Positions 35,259-46,362 are shown, numbered from the stretch's first letter. The stretch is DNA of 64,000 bases from Calliphora vicina (GCF_958450345.1 NC_088784.1:55484247-55548246); one strand, 5' to 3'. A program made the numbers and translations. The notes: generated by a model from the sequence alone, not told the origin.

Positions 35259-36507
35259 AAGTTTTAGTATTATTAAAATAAATTAATGTATTAAGTTTGC
35301 ATTAATGATTGCAAATGGGTTAATTTTTGGTCGTTAGTGGGTTAAATTCCATTTTTTTAATAGAATTATTCTTACTTTTGAAATTCTTTAAGGTTTTGGT
35401 TTGAATACCATTATTTTGTAGTCGTTATTAATTTAGCACAGAAAAAGTAGTCATTTAACCTATAGTGCACTGTCCAACATCATTTTTGGAACAGAATAGC
35501 GACCCTATAATTCTGAAAGGTCCTGCTGGTCTGAATTTTTTTTACGGTGGGTCAAAGTTTTCATTTTTTGATCGAAGGGAGCAGTATACTAACTGAAAAA
35601 AAAGTTGTAAGTTAATGTCTAAGAGAATTCTTATTGTGAGAGTTATATTGTGGAATTTTATGGCGATACTTTTTGTGGAAAATCTTGCTCCTCTCCTTAA
35701 GGTCAATTTGACCCTTTTTTCGAGAAAATCAAAAAAATCCTTTCAAAAAGGACATTTAAGGATTAAAAAATTCTGCGACAATTTTTCTTTTTTTAGTTTT
35801 TTATATATGCCGGGCCTACAGATGTTAATTTTTTTTAATATCATATATATTTGCGATAAAATTTCGAATACTACAAAAACAATTTGCTAACAGTTATCCT
35901 TAGTCTCAATTTGTTGCACAGTGTAGTTATTTTCAATGAAAATTAGTTTTGCTTTTCTATAAGTGTTATTCTTTTATTTTCGATTTTTCTATTTTTAAGT
36001 TGCCTAAAACAGTCATGCTCAAAAATATAAATATTATTTATTTCACTTTTTTTTAGTTTTTTTGCGAAGGTAATATAATATTTTTTTCAAATTATTAGCT
36101 TTTATTTTGAAACATTTGTATAATATAAATTTATACAAAGCTGATCATATTTTGAGGCCATGAACGAATCAAGTCAATTTCGGAATAATGTTTTATACAT
36201 TTAGGTTAAAGTTTATTTTTGCATATTTGTTATTATTCAAGCATTCTAATATTTGATAATGCCTTTCGTCTCTAACCAAAGTGCAACGTCCGTTAATGTT
36301 AATATATGTATGTCCAGCATGTGGTCAGGTTCCCCAAGACCATCCCCACATATCGAATATGCTTTAACCAAAATTTTAGTTGTGAGGTATTTTTAATTTA
36401 TAATTCGCTGTATAAAAATAATATTAACCATTAGTGGAATGAATATTTGTAACACGATTATAATCAAGAAAACTGATAAAAAATAGCAAAATAAAAACTT
36501 GACTTAC

Positions 36508-36654
36508 CTCGACTTTTTGTAGAACTTTGTCTAAACCGGTTACTGTTAAATCTTGTTCTTTCAAATCGTCCGATAAAAGAGTGTCTGGTGTCACTTTAAC
36601 GCCAGGCACGAATTTTAATGAAAGATTATCGGTTAAACCAGTTGGTAGGGAAAC
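36508..36654 (-). CDS. Gp210: Gp210 exon, late luminal segment (last exon found)
   Basis: This exon adds 49 codons to the nuclear pore membrane glycoprotein Gp210, the single-pass protein whose large luminal part lies in the perinuclear space around nuclear pores. It reads VSLPTGLTDNLSLKFVPGVK and then VTPDTLLSDDLKEQDLTVTG and LDKVLQKVE, resembling the NUP210 stretch in which a short strand is followed by SPGLFADQAEILLS and a VLENLEV-like end. The acceptor is TATATAG before GTTTCC and the donor is GAG/GTAAGT. Phase 0 on both sides joins cleanly to the preceding exon. The exons beyond it, which should encode the remaining luminal part, the membrane segment and the short tail, were not found in the 36.5 kb to the left. 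Confidence 0.8.
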
Positions 36655-37053
36655 CTATATAAAGAAAAAATTAATTTGACAATTTTATTTAAAATAATAT
36701 AGTAGTACAGTGGTGCATATCGCAATAAATGACTGTCTGAATTTAAAACAAAGGTTCGAAGGAATTAATCCTTAATTAAATTTTCAAAATCTCTTAAAAA
36801 TTTCATTGAATGATTCAGTCCTTTGAAAATTCAGTATTTATAGTAGAATTAACACTTTCCTTACTGAATCATTCAAGTCTTCTTTAATTCAAATTCTTTA
36901 AAATATAGTTTAATAAAATTTACTGAATAATTAACATTTTTCTTCAATTCAAATCTATTACAAACAACCTCCTTTATGATTCCAAAACTTTAGTAATTTC
37001 TGTGATCAGCCGCACAATTTACAAAAATAAAAATAATAACATAAAGTACGTAC

Positions 37054-37287
37054 CTCCAATTCAAAATGTATATCATTGGTTTTCACAATACTCAAGATCT
37101 CATTGAATGTGGTCTTCAGTTGAATTTGACAGGCGTAACGACCCGATTCAGCCTCAAATACAGGTGCGATCTTATAGTGTTCCAACAATTGTTGGCCCAA
37201 AGTTTGTTTCGATTTCAGCACACAAGTGAACAACTTAACGGGTATATTTTCCAAAACACTGGAACATTTTGAAATGTTTTTAGCCAC
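37054..37287 (-). CDS. Gp210: Gp210 exon, luminal segment with paired cysteines
   Basis: It encodes 78 codons beginning VAKNISKCSSVLENIPVKLF and including TLGQQLLEHYKIAPVFEAES, GRYACQIQL and a final NDIHFELE. The pattern (cysteine, a long hydrophobic region, then a GRYACQI strand) matches the NUP210 segment with LISCQSQF and GQYFCSITM. The sequence runs from an acceptor AATTACAG to a donor GAG/GTACGT, phase 0 at both ends. The two introns around it are short (399 bp on the left, 230 bp on the right). Those are the only small introns in this part of the gene. Confidence 0.85.
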
Positions 37288-37517
37288 CTGTAATTAAGAC
37301 AATAAAAAGCGCAATAGCAATAAATTGCACAAAATAAAAGTTTATTGAATTGATATTCATTTAAAATTCCCAAGAACGTACAGAGAAATCGTTTTCGAAA
37401 GAGTCAAGCACTTGGCTTGATTCTTATTTATTGTACGAACAAAACAAAATGATTATAAATCTTATAAATAAATCCTGCAGAATGCAATGGCAATTTTTCA
37501 TTGACAGTAAAACTTAC

Positions 37518-37616
37518 CAAATTTGTAAATTTATCCACTTGCAAATGATTGCGTACAACAAAATGTCCTCGATACAACGAACCACTAAAAATATCATATG
37601 ACTTTGCAAATTGTAT
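37518..37616 (-). CDS. Gp210: Gp210 exon, 33 codons
   Basis: It reads IQFAKSYDIFSGSLYRGHFV and then VRNHLQVDKFTNL. The acceptor is a pyrimidine-rich TTTTTTCTTCTTTCAG and the donor is TTG/GTAAGT, phase 0 on both sides. It corresponds to the region of NUP210 where a strand beginning QTSF precedes a short exposed loop. On its own the exon is too short to identify; the in-frame junctions with its neighbours identify it. Confidence 0.75.
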
Positions 37617-38109
37617 CTGAAAGAAGAAAAAACAAAATATATATACACAGTACAAGAGGAAAATAAGAAAATAAAAGTTATTTATGTGATATACATTCAT
37701 ACATTGTATTCAATTTTATGGATTTTCTGGGGGAAGTATAGGCCAGAAACCAAAAGCGAGGACTAAATTAAGACGTTTAAATTGGTTAAATCACAAGTAA
37801 AATATTTATTCGTTTGTAATATTTATATATTATATAGAGTCCGATCAAATAAATATTCGGTTTCGGATTAGGACAAAAATCTGCCTAATATCAGTATTTA
37901 GTATTATTTCAAAATTTATCTTAATACCGAAACTCTTATCAAGGAAAAACCTAGATTATGGAATTATAAATGAGAAACATACTTAATTTTTTTGATTATT
38001 ATTATTGTAGTGCATTTAAAAAGATTCTGTTTCGGGGTACTAAAGATTTTTTGCCGAATATGAGGTCGGTTTCGGCCTGAAAAAAACACTTTCGGTCGGA
38101 CTCTAATAA

Positions 38110-38874
38110 CACTGTCCAACAAATTGAGACTTAAACTTATAGTCCAGCTGGTCTGAATTTTTTTACAGTGGGTCAAAGTTTTAATTTTTTGATCGAAGGG
38201 AGCATTATACTAACTGAAAAAATTGTTGTAAGTTAATGTCTAAGAGAATTTTTATTGTCAGAGTTATATTGTGAAATTTTATGGGGATCATTTTTGTGGA
38301 AGATCTTAACCCTCTAGCTCCTCTCTTTTCGGGTTAATTTGACCCTTTTTTCGAGAAAATTAAAAAAGTCCTTTCAAAAAGGACATTTAAGGATTAAAAT
38401 ATTCTACGAACATTTTAGCCGGAAAATTTTAGTGAAGGTCACCAAAGATACCAAAGTTGTAAATAAAGCTTTTACGCTTAATTAGCGAAATTACACGCCA
38501 CATTGAGTCTCACATTTTTAAAAAAAAACGCCAAAAATCTATTTATGATCCGAATGAGCTGATATTTAAAATATAAATAGTCCTTGAGAAGATCTACAAA
38601 AAACATACATACATATGTAGGTTATCACTTTTAGGTCAAGAGTTTTTCGAATTTTTTTGGTTCGACTTTTATTTTTTAAATATCATTTATATTTGCGATA
38701 AAATTTCGAATACTATAAAAACAACTCGATCAAAAAATTAAAACTTTGACCCACTGTAATAAAAAAATTCAGACCAGCTGGTCTATAAGTTTATACTACA
38801 AAGATTATCTACTAAACATGCCCTTTCAGAATTATAGGGTCGCTATTCTGTTCCAAAAATGCTGTTGGACAGTG
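38110..38874. mobile_element. R4 element, copy 2, with long inverted arms
   Basis: It begins CACTGTCCAACA and ends TGTTGGACAGTG, and is flanked by TAA on both sides (38,107-38,109 and 38,875-38,877). Inner arms of about 70 bp also pair (CCAGCTGGTCTGAATTTTTT and GTGGGTCAAAGTTTTAATTT with their inverses near 38,730-38,785). The interior has TTTGACCCTTTTTTCGAG and AAAAAGGACATTTAAGG. No coding frame. It lies in a Gp210 intron. Confidence 0.8.
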
Positions 38875-39754
38875 TAATTATAATAATAATATTTAAAATT
38901 CGTTGTTCGTTATTATTAAAATCCGTTATCTATATAAACCAAAATAACGTTACCGAAATAATCCCAATTACCCTTTTACCGTTTCGAATCGGTATCCAAA
39001 CCTTGAAAATGTAAAAAAAAAAATATTTGCATAAAATGTCATGCTTTTCAATGTTACTAAGATAACTTTCCCCATTATGTAAAATCTAATAATAACGTTT
39101 AGTAGGAGAAGTAGTAGTACTTTAATCGAAATTGAGTACAAATAAAAACCAACAAAAAACGAATAAAAATAAAACTATAAAAAAAATTGTTGAAATTGCA
39201 ATAGTCAAACTTTCAGCATGTTGACAAAAAAAAATGTAGAAAAACTGAATGAATGTTAAAAAAATGTGATGCTAAACACTACATTGACTGTGAAGTACTC
39301 TCATGGTAACGAAACTTGTAATATTTATGAAATTAAAGTTGATTATTAAATCGGCATATGCTGGGATTTTGGGGTCGCTATGCCTTGTCTTACAATTCAA
39401 AATTAAATTAAATTTATAACATGGATTCAGTAAAATGGGTAAATAAGATCAAAAGTCATATTTATTTTGTACAAATATTAACTTCAAAGAAACAAGGTAA
39501 ATAATACATAATAAATAATTTATAACGCTGAACAATATTCCAGAATCAAAATATTTTGGAAACAAATCTACCATTTCTAACTGGCTGATCCGATTAACAT
39601 GTAATTTCACATAGTCGTAACAGAAGAATATTTTGACACGTTGTCAAAATGTAAACTCGATTTTTCTGAAATTTGTTGCATTTGAGAATTATTACAAGTG
39701 CCATCGATTTTATTACGGAAAGGGAAAAATGTATCGTATTCATATGATTATCTA

Positions 39755-41127
39755 AGGCCCTAATTTTATAAAACGCAACGCCTCCATTTTCTTTGCGTTG
39801 CATTAAATTACAGTTTGCAAATCACTGCGTTCAAGCAAGTGACTGCTCGCGTTGTAACATCTGATTCTTACGTTATTGTGATTGCAGTTGTTTGAAATTG
39901 TACATTTTATACAACGCAACGCTTACTTTTTTTGTCACTTTGATTGTCAAATTTAACGCTTCAATTTTCTTGGCGTTAGTTTAAAAAGTGGTCGGTAATA
40001 TACATATATTAACGACGAATATAGTTAAAACTATAAATTTCAATATTTTTAAAATTAAAAAAATCATTTTTATTTATTAAAATGTTCACTGTATTTTCGT
40101 GTTGGTAGATAAAATTGTAGTCGTGTGAATAAATAATCGCATTTATATTTAAAAATCAAACACCAGCTCCCCCAAATACATATATTCGCGAAACCTACTG
40201 AAAACAGAAGAACAAGAGTTTTTTTTTCTAAAAATCAAAGTAACCCAGTGTAATCCATATGTCTATGCCACCACAAGTGATTATTGATTCAGAATTTAGA
40301 TATTTGTTGTTATAAGGACCGTCGAAAAATTCGGATGAATTTCCTTCTAAGAAAACGGTCTTAAAAACGATTTTTTAGCTTTTATATAAGTTTATACTCG
40401 TATCACATCGCCAAATAAATTGCTCACTAGGAAATTTGAACTCAAATCAGTCTGTATCTAACGAACACAAAAAGGTTGACCAATCGTACTTTCAAAGAAC
40501 GGCTTATTTCAAATATTTATGTTACAAAACTTACTTCTTAACAACTATCGTTATGGCTTAACTAGAACATTTTATTTATTGTTAAACTGACAAATGTCGT
40601 TATTTACCGACTATTTTTAACGAAAATAATCCGTATAATTCAATTCGGAGTATCTCTTAACGATAAGTATTGTTAACTTATGAATTTTGATAACTTAACG
40701 ACAAAATTTTGTCGTTAAAAAGTTACAGAATTCCGGTACTGAGCTTCCACAAGTATCGTTCTCTACCCCAGCAGAAAACATCACTTTTATGTTTTTAATA
40801 TTTATTTTGTTATATTTTTGTGTCTTCTTTGAACAAATATTTTATGGATTCAAAAGTAAATAAACGCCATACAGCTGTTTGGCTTACAGCATTGCCAACA
40901 CGATATAAGTACATCTTTTTGTATGTTTTTATTTTAAATTTTAGTATCAATTTATACAATGGCAACCACGGCTACGTAGAGATTTGACAATAGAAGTGAC
41001 ATCGAAATATTTCGGCGTTGTCTAAACGCAATGCCGTAGTGAATTATAAAATTTTATATTTTTTGTTACGCGTTCACAACAGCGTTGGTGAAGCGTTTAA
41101 CGCAAGTGATTTACACAATTAGGACCT
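39755..41127. repeat. 1.37-kb inverted-repeat element, AGGNCCTAATT ends
   Basis: The left end AGGCCCTAATTTTATAAA and the right end, the inverse of AGGTCCTAATTGTGTAAA, are followed inward by clusters of GCGTT/AACGC words in opposite orientation. The centre has TTAACGACAAAATTTTGTCG palindromes. No coding frame; TSD not resolved. It lies in a Gp210 intron. Confidence 0.55.
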
Positions 41128-41317
41128 AAATATACGTTCACATTGATCATATTTGATGACTTTTGTAAGAGCAAATAAGGTCCAACGATATTGTTTGTTT
41201 ATTGACATAAATATTGGTTCAATTGAAAGAAAAATAACGATTTTTAAGAGGTTGCGTTTTTTCGTCAAATGTTTCAACAATGTGAATTTACCTTAAGGTG
41301 AATACACTCTGCCTGTT

Positions 41318-41413
41318 CCACGATGTGGAAATTAAAATGATTCGAACAAATTTCTATGAAAAACACTCAGTTTTTAAAATTCTGTTCGAATCAATTTTCT
41401 TTCGACATCGTGG
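41318..41413. repeat. 96-bp foldback
   Basis: CCACGATGTGGAAATTAAAA and GATTCGAACA at the left are matched in reverse complement by TGTTCGAATC and the CATCGTGG end at the right. It is a small MITE-like inverted repeat with a 25-bp centre. Confidence 0.6.
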
Positions 41414-41459
41414 CCTACTGTATCAAAATATTGGAGATTTTAGTTCGTATCATCCTATT

Positions 41460-41985
41460 TTTATACCCTTCACCTTCGTTAGAATATAATTTTCCGACCC
41501 TATAAAGTATATATATTCTGGATCCTTATAGATAGCGGAGTCTGACTGTCTGTTGAAATTAATTTTCTGAAGACCCCAGATATCTTCGGGATCCAAATCT
41601 TCAATTATTCTGTCAGACATGCTTTCGAGAAGTTTCCTATTTAAAATCAGCAAAATCGGTCCACAAATAGCTGAGATATGAGGAAAACACCAGGACAACC
41701 TCGATTTTTGACCTATATCTAGATTACTTAGTCATTAATATCGACAATATGGATATCTAATGATAGATATTTCAACGACCTTTGAAACGACGTATATAAG
41801 ACCATAGTAAATTGGACCTACAATGGATCAAAATCGGAAAAAAAAATTTTTTAACTTGAATTTTTTTTCAGCAAAAAAAAAATTTAAAAAACCATTTGAA
41901 AACATTTTTTTTCCAAAAAATTAAAAAAAAAATTTTTTGTTTACCTAAAAATATTTAAAATTTGTATTTTGAAGTATAATTTTCA
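41460..41985 (+). repeat. R1 dispersed element, 3' end missing
   Basis: It starts TTTATACCCTTCACCTTCG and carries GACCCTATAAAGTATATA, TTCTGGATCCTTATAG, GACCTTTGAAACGACG and the AT-rich 3' part up to GAAGTATAATTTTC. The terminal hairpin is absent. Confidence 0.7.
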
Positions 41986-42458
41986 TATTTTCTTACATTC
42001 CCTACTGCAATTGATTGTTTTTCTGTCGACTAGAAATGCATTTTGTAAGTGGGTAATGATATAAAAAAAAATAAAACAACTTTTCTGTTTATTTAATTTA
42101 TATTCATCAAAATTATGTTTCAATTAAAATTATTATTGATAAGGTAGTCCCCCATGTCATGTTAAATGTAAACAGGTCATTACAATTTAAAAATTTTCTT
42201 TAAAATTTCATACCTAAATAACCGTTTGAAAATGACATTTATTACAAATATTTGTTTTTTTCATGTCCATGTAATGTAATGTATGTAGGTGAAAACGTCC
42301 CCCAAATACCTACAGATATATGTATTTGAAAATACCACATCAATTTTGTTATTTAAGGTATTCGTAGTTCTGAATGTTAAATATATTTCTGTATTTACAA
42401 AAAATATGTCTGCATGTGGATGTGTACAACAAAAACAACAAAAAAAACAAAAACTTAC

Positions 42459-42577
42459 CACATCGGCATCACGAACTTCAACATCATATTTTATAAAATT
42501 GCCGCTTGCCTTATCGCCATTGGTAACTAGCACTTTTTCGCCCAATTTATAACGATTTCCAAGTACTCTGCCAACTC
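42459..42577 (-). CDS. Gp210: Gp210 exon, end of the BIG2/Ig-like domain
   Basis: The exon starts in phase 1 and completes a glycine split with the exon at 58.9 kb, giving the joined sequence DRQTGVGRVLG. It continues NRYKLGEKVLVTNGDKASGN and FIKYDVEVRDADV. This resembles the NUP210 stretch [21 protein letters not shown], the second half of a BIG2-type immunoglobulin fold. Acceptor CATTTTATAG, donor GTG/GTAAGT. The intron to the next exon (37,616) is 4.8 kb and contains R4 copy 2, a 1.37-kb inverted-repeat element and an R1 copy. Confidence 0.85.
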
Positions 42578-42907
42578 CTATAAAATGAAAGCGTTCAGAA
42601 GAGAATAGAAATGGAATTGTTAGAAAATGTAACAGCAACAACAACAATAATAACATGATTTACAAAAGTATAAAAAAAGTAAAAATAAAATCAGCATTTC
42701 AAATTTAGAAAACAGCAACACAAAGAAAAACAGGAGCAAATATGTTGTAGTAAATGGAAGGCAAACACAAAAACATTTCCAGAATTGTTCACATGAAATA
42801 TGGTTGAAAAAAATTCGCCAAAAATGCGATTAAATAAAATTTAATCATACACAAATTATACTTTAAGATAATGAGAGAGATCAAAATACACGTTTAAGAA
42901 ATTTTAC

Positions 42908-43345
42908 TGTCCAACAAATTGAGACTTTTTAATTTGAACAGAATACCGATCCTATAATTCTGAAACGACATGTTGAGTAGATCATTTTTGTATAATAAAC
43001 TTATAGTCCAGCTGGTTTGAATTGTGGGGGTCAAAGTTTTAATTTTTTGATCGAAGGTAGCATTATACTAACTGAAAAAATTGTTGTTAGTTAATGTCTG
43101 AGAGATTATTTCTGTCAGAGTTATATCGTGGAATTTTATAGGGATCATTTTTGTGGAAGATCTTAACCCTCTATCTCCACTCTTTATGGGTCAATTTGAC
43201 CCTTTTTTCGAGAAAATCAAAAAAAGTCCTTCAAAAAAGGACATTTAAGGATCAAAATATTCAACGAAATTGTTTGCTGTAAAATTTTAGTGGAGGTCAC
43301 CAAAGATAACAAAGTTGTAAATAACGCTCTTTACGCGTTAAATAT
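42908..43345. repeat. R4 element, copy 3, truncated
   Basis: It begins ACTGTCCAACAAATTGAGAC and carries CTTATAGTCCAGCTGG and TCAATTTGACCCTTTTTTCG. The right part is missing where DD37E-type copy C begins. Confidence 0.7.
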
Positions 43346-43525
43346 AAAGCATTTTCAAAAGAGCTCCCAACATATCCGGTATGAAAGCAGACTATTTGGT
43401 ACGAAAAGTTAAAGCCAATGCAGGTTTAAAAACATACAAGGCTCAAAAAGTTCCTTATAGGAACTTGCTAAAAATTTAGAGGTCAAAGACAGAGAACGGA
43501 AATTGAATTCAAATTTTATAAAAAC

Positions 43526-44184
43526 AAGTATAGCTAAAAACAAGAGCTATATTCAGCTGTGGCGAATCTTATATACCCTTCACCAAATTATACTTCAAAA
43601 TACAAATTTTAAATATTTTTAGGTAAACAAAAATAAATGTTTTTTTCCAAAGTTGTTTTTTTTAATTTTTTGGAAAAAATTTTTTTTTCGAATTGTTAAT
43701 TCAAATTTTTTTGGTGAAAAAAAATCGGGTAAAAAAATATTTTTTTGGATTTTGACCCATTGTAGGTCTAACTTCCTATGGTCTTATTATACGTCGTTGC
43801 AAAGGTCTTTGAAATATCTATCATTAGATATCCATATTGTCTATATTAATGACTTAGTAATCCAGATATAGGTCAAAAATTGAGGTTGTCCTGGTTTTTT
43901 CCTCATATCTCAGCCATTTGTGGACCGATTTTGCTGATTTTAAATAGGAAACTTCTCTAAAAAATGTCTGACAGAATTATTGAAGATTTGAATCCCGAAG
44001 ATATCTGGGGTCTTCAGAAAATTTATTTCAACAGACAGACAGACGGACACGGCTTAATCGACTCCGCTATCTATAATGATCCAGAATATATATACTTTAT
44101 AGGGTCGGAAAATTATATTGTGGAAATTACAAACGGAATGACAAACTTGTATATACCCTTATCAAGAAGGCGAAGGGTATAAAA
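43526..44184 (-). repeat. R1 dispersed element, near-complete, inside copy C
   Basis: In reverse orientation it runs from the 3' end (AACAAG..., GCTATATTCAGCTGTGGCGAA hairpin) to the 5' start GAAGGGTATA. Copies A and B show the same transposase region uninterrupted (TTTTATACAAAAAATATACC), so both boundaries are visible. No clear target duplication is produced; the site is an A-run. Confidence 0.8.
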
Positions 44185-44237
44185 ATATACCTGACGAAAC
44201 GTATGTTCTGGAAAATTTTTCGCAACATCCTGGTCAA

Positions 44238-44373
44238 TGGGTGCCCCGATAGACCAGTCGATAATGTGCTGAACTATTAATCTGAGGGTTGCGGGTTCGA
44301 TTCCCGCCAAAGACTCTGGGTGTATCTGCAGACAAGCAAAACGCTTCGCAGTTTGTGTTTGTTTAAAAAAAAA
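44238..44373 (+). repeat. tRNA-derived SINE inside copy C
   Basis: About 136 bp not present in the other transposon copies carries GATAGACCAGTCGATAATGT (degenerate A-box region) and a clear B box, GGTTCGATTCC (44,294-44,304), spaced as in tRNA genes. The body CTCTGGGTGTATCTGCAGA follows, then a T-rich/A-rich tail (GTTTAAAAAAAAA). The fragment at 15.1 kb shares the B box and body. The B box is also the reason a frame here spells ESNPQPSD in reverse. Confidence 0.8.
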
Positions 44374-44946
44374 TGTTGCTGATGCTCGAAGGAATGTTGT
44401 AGAAAGTTTAGGACCCAAAAGCAGAAAATTTTCCCAAAAAGTTCTTGGCATTTCAAGCAATGTGCAGTTGCGGCAAAAGAAGCCAAACATTTTTTACAAA
44501 GTGCTCTATAAATACCGAAATTTACATCAAGGAATGTTTACAAAAGAGGATGCATCCATTCATAAGACTTCTTAATTTGGCATCCTGTCACTATGGTAAG
44601 CAAGGTCTTGAGTAGTACAAGAACAATAATGTGGTATTTGTACCAAGAGAGGCAAATCCTACAAACTGCCTGAAGCTAAGTCCAGTGGTGAGATATTGGG
44701 ATCTTGTTAAAAGCGAATTTAAACGGAGATGGACTACGAGTTCGAATAAAGTAACAGAAAGCTCTATAAAAACCTTAATTGAAGGGTTTCCGGAAAAGGT
44801 TCATAAATTCTTCACTATAAAAATAATTTTTTTGTAAGTTTTAATAATAATTTCAATCAAATAAAGAAATATCAAAACTGTAGGATTAGTATTTTCTTTT
44901 TTATTAACATTTATTTATGTTAAAATTTTTTCGATCTCACTCCTTA

Positions 44947-46354
44947 TGTTTCTATTTTGACTTCAATTAATTAGCTTATATTCCAATTGAATACATTTTT
45001 TTATAATTTTAATAATGCCGTCTAACATTGCTGTCTTGGACAATTTTGACCCCAGATATAAAAGTTAGATAGCGTTAAAAATATCATAGAAATTTAAAAT
45101 TACAAAATAGTAAAACTGCAAAAGGATACAATCTTCATTGTCTTGGACAATTTTGACCCCAGATATAAAAGTTAGATAGCGTTAAAAATATCATAGAAAT
45201 TTAAAATTACAAAATAGTAAAACTGCAAAAGGATACAATCTTCAAATAAGATGTGAAACCTCTAAACCTTATCCAATTTTGCTAAACATTTGGCTTTCAG
45301 ATGACGGAGAATAATTTTAGACCTTGGGAGAACCTAAAATAGAAAAAGTCATAGCGCCGACTTATAGAGCCGGCTATTTTTGTATCCCTTGCCTAAAAAA
45401 TCAAAAGTTTCCTGTAGACATTTCTAGAGTGCGACCGGATTTAGCGTGAACAATGTTTTATATGTGCGAACAGAAAGTAAAAAGTTGTTTTATATTTGCA
45501 TGTTGCATGTAGTACTCGTACTACGTTGCAAATACTATTTCTATTGCCACTACTTCGTACATACAAGCAAGCAAAAGTATTTATGAAAAAGTTGCTGCAT
45601 ATATTTTCGGTAGCCAAACAATAGTGTGGCAAGAAGGTAACAAACAGTATGTAGTAGTAGGTTGGTTTATTGGTGGAAAAAGACTGAGTGGGTATGATGT
45701 GGTATGGCATGGTATGGCAGTTTTTAATACATATTTGCCATTAGTGTGCTTGCATTGGATTTGTGGTACATTTTCCCTGCATCTACTTGCAACCGAACGT
45801 ACATGGATGCTACAACTACTTACAGCTATTTCTAATACTTTCATCAACTACTACCACTACACAAATGTGCATCCAGATATGTACTTACGTACATAATAAC
45901 TATCCAGATCCAAAGTAGGTGCAGAAAGAGTTTATGGCTATAATAATGCAGCAACAGCAATAACAAAAACAAAAAACAACAACAACAGCTTAAATAATAA
46001 TAATAAAAAATGGGGTCTGAAAGTGTACGTGTGTATTTTAAACACAACATTATTTGATGGAGGCTTTCTGATGTAGCAGCAGCACCAGAAAAGAAATTTG
46101 CAAAAAAAGTACCATCCAACTTAACAAAGCGGTAAATATGAAAAAAAGTATTAAATGAAAAAGTTGGTAATTGGTTTTAGAATTAATAAGTACTTGTTGG
46201 CTGATTCTGATTCGGTTGTTATGTTGAACGGAATATGTGTAAGGAAAAAATTGTAATAATTATAATCAGCATTAATGAATATCGTTTGACCTACAATGGG
46301 ATTTATTTTATTTATGGTACAATTTTTATTTGATTGCAATACACTAATAGTAGT
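44947..46354. other. Gp210 intron sequence without recognised gene
   Basis: Apart from the 107-bp duplication described separately, there is only AT-rich and CAA/ATA low-complexity sequence (45,940-46,010). Confidence 0.45.
45032..45244. repeat. Perfect 107-bp tandem duplication
   Basis: The unit starting TGTCTTGGACAATTTTGACC at 45,032 is repeated at 45,139. I see no mismatch over 106 bp. It is either a very recent duplication or an assembly artefact. Confidence 0.9.
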
Positions 46355-46362
46355 GTCCGTAC

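Larger units (their letters stand above)
33776..35468. mobile_element. 1.69-kb DNA transposon with coding remnants, inside R4
   Basis: The ends GCACTATAGGTTAAA and its exact inverse TTTAACCTATAGTGC are flanked by ACT on both sides (33,773-33,775 and 35,469-35,471). Similarity of the arms continues as CGGCTAC/TGACTAC. The element carries protein-coding remnants on the plus strand and a possible frame on the minus strand, and is itself interrupted by an R2 copy. I do not recognise its superfamily. Confidence 0.75.
33772..35923. mobile_element. R4 element, copy 1, split by a younger transposon
   Basis: The left terminal bases CACT (33,772-33,775) and the continuation ACTGTCCAACA (from 35,469) form the R4 end CACTGTCCAACA once the insert is removed. 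The right end is TGTTGCACAGTG, near the inverse. TAG flanks both sides (33,769-33,771 and 35,924-35,926), a 3-bp target duplication. Copy 2 at 38.1 kb has TAA on both sides. CACTG ends with a 3-bp T-rich duplication suggest the CMC/Chapaev or PIF/Harbinger groups, which I cannot resolve. No transposase belongs to R4 itself. Confidence 0.75.
43360..44820 (+). pseudogene. Tc1/mariner-like transposase, copy C, dead
   Basis: Readable pieces are DYLVRKVKANAGLKTYKAQK (43,390 onward), DETYVL after the R1 insert, KSSWHFKQCAVAAKEAKHF (shifted frames) and NLASCHYGKQGLE, where the second catalytic aspartate has become asparagine. Then VFVPREANPTNCLKLSPVV, where the third acidic residue of RPVERYW is valine, and TESSIKTLIEGFPEKVHKF at the C terminus. 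Two inserted elements and frameshifts also break it. Confidence 0.75.
43349..44944 (+). mobile_element. Tc1/mariner-like element, copy C, with two inserts
   Basis: The copy is truncated at its left (it begins within the transposase region at TTTTCAAAAGAGCTCCCAAC) and reaches the right terminal repeat TCGATCTCACTCCT, followed by TA. An R1 element (43,526-44,184) and a tRNA-derived SINE (44,238-44,373) are inserted in the transposase remnant. Confidence 0.75.

Noticed and set aside
44238..44310. Functional tRNA gene
   Set aside because: The B box is good, but the cloverleaf arms and anticodon stem cannot be formed and a SINE body follows.
44277..44486. Minus-strand frame ending ESNPQPSD
   Set aside because: It is the reverse reading of a tRNA-derived SINE B box plus the transposase pseudogene.
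45624..45896. 90-codon frame on the plus strand with hydrophobic segments
   Set aside because: It lacks an ATG start, lies in an intron of the opposite gene and has no recognisable homology.
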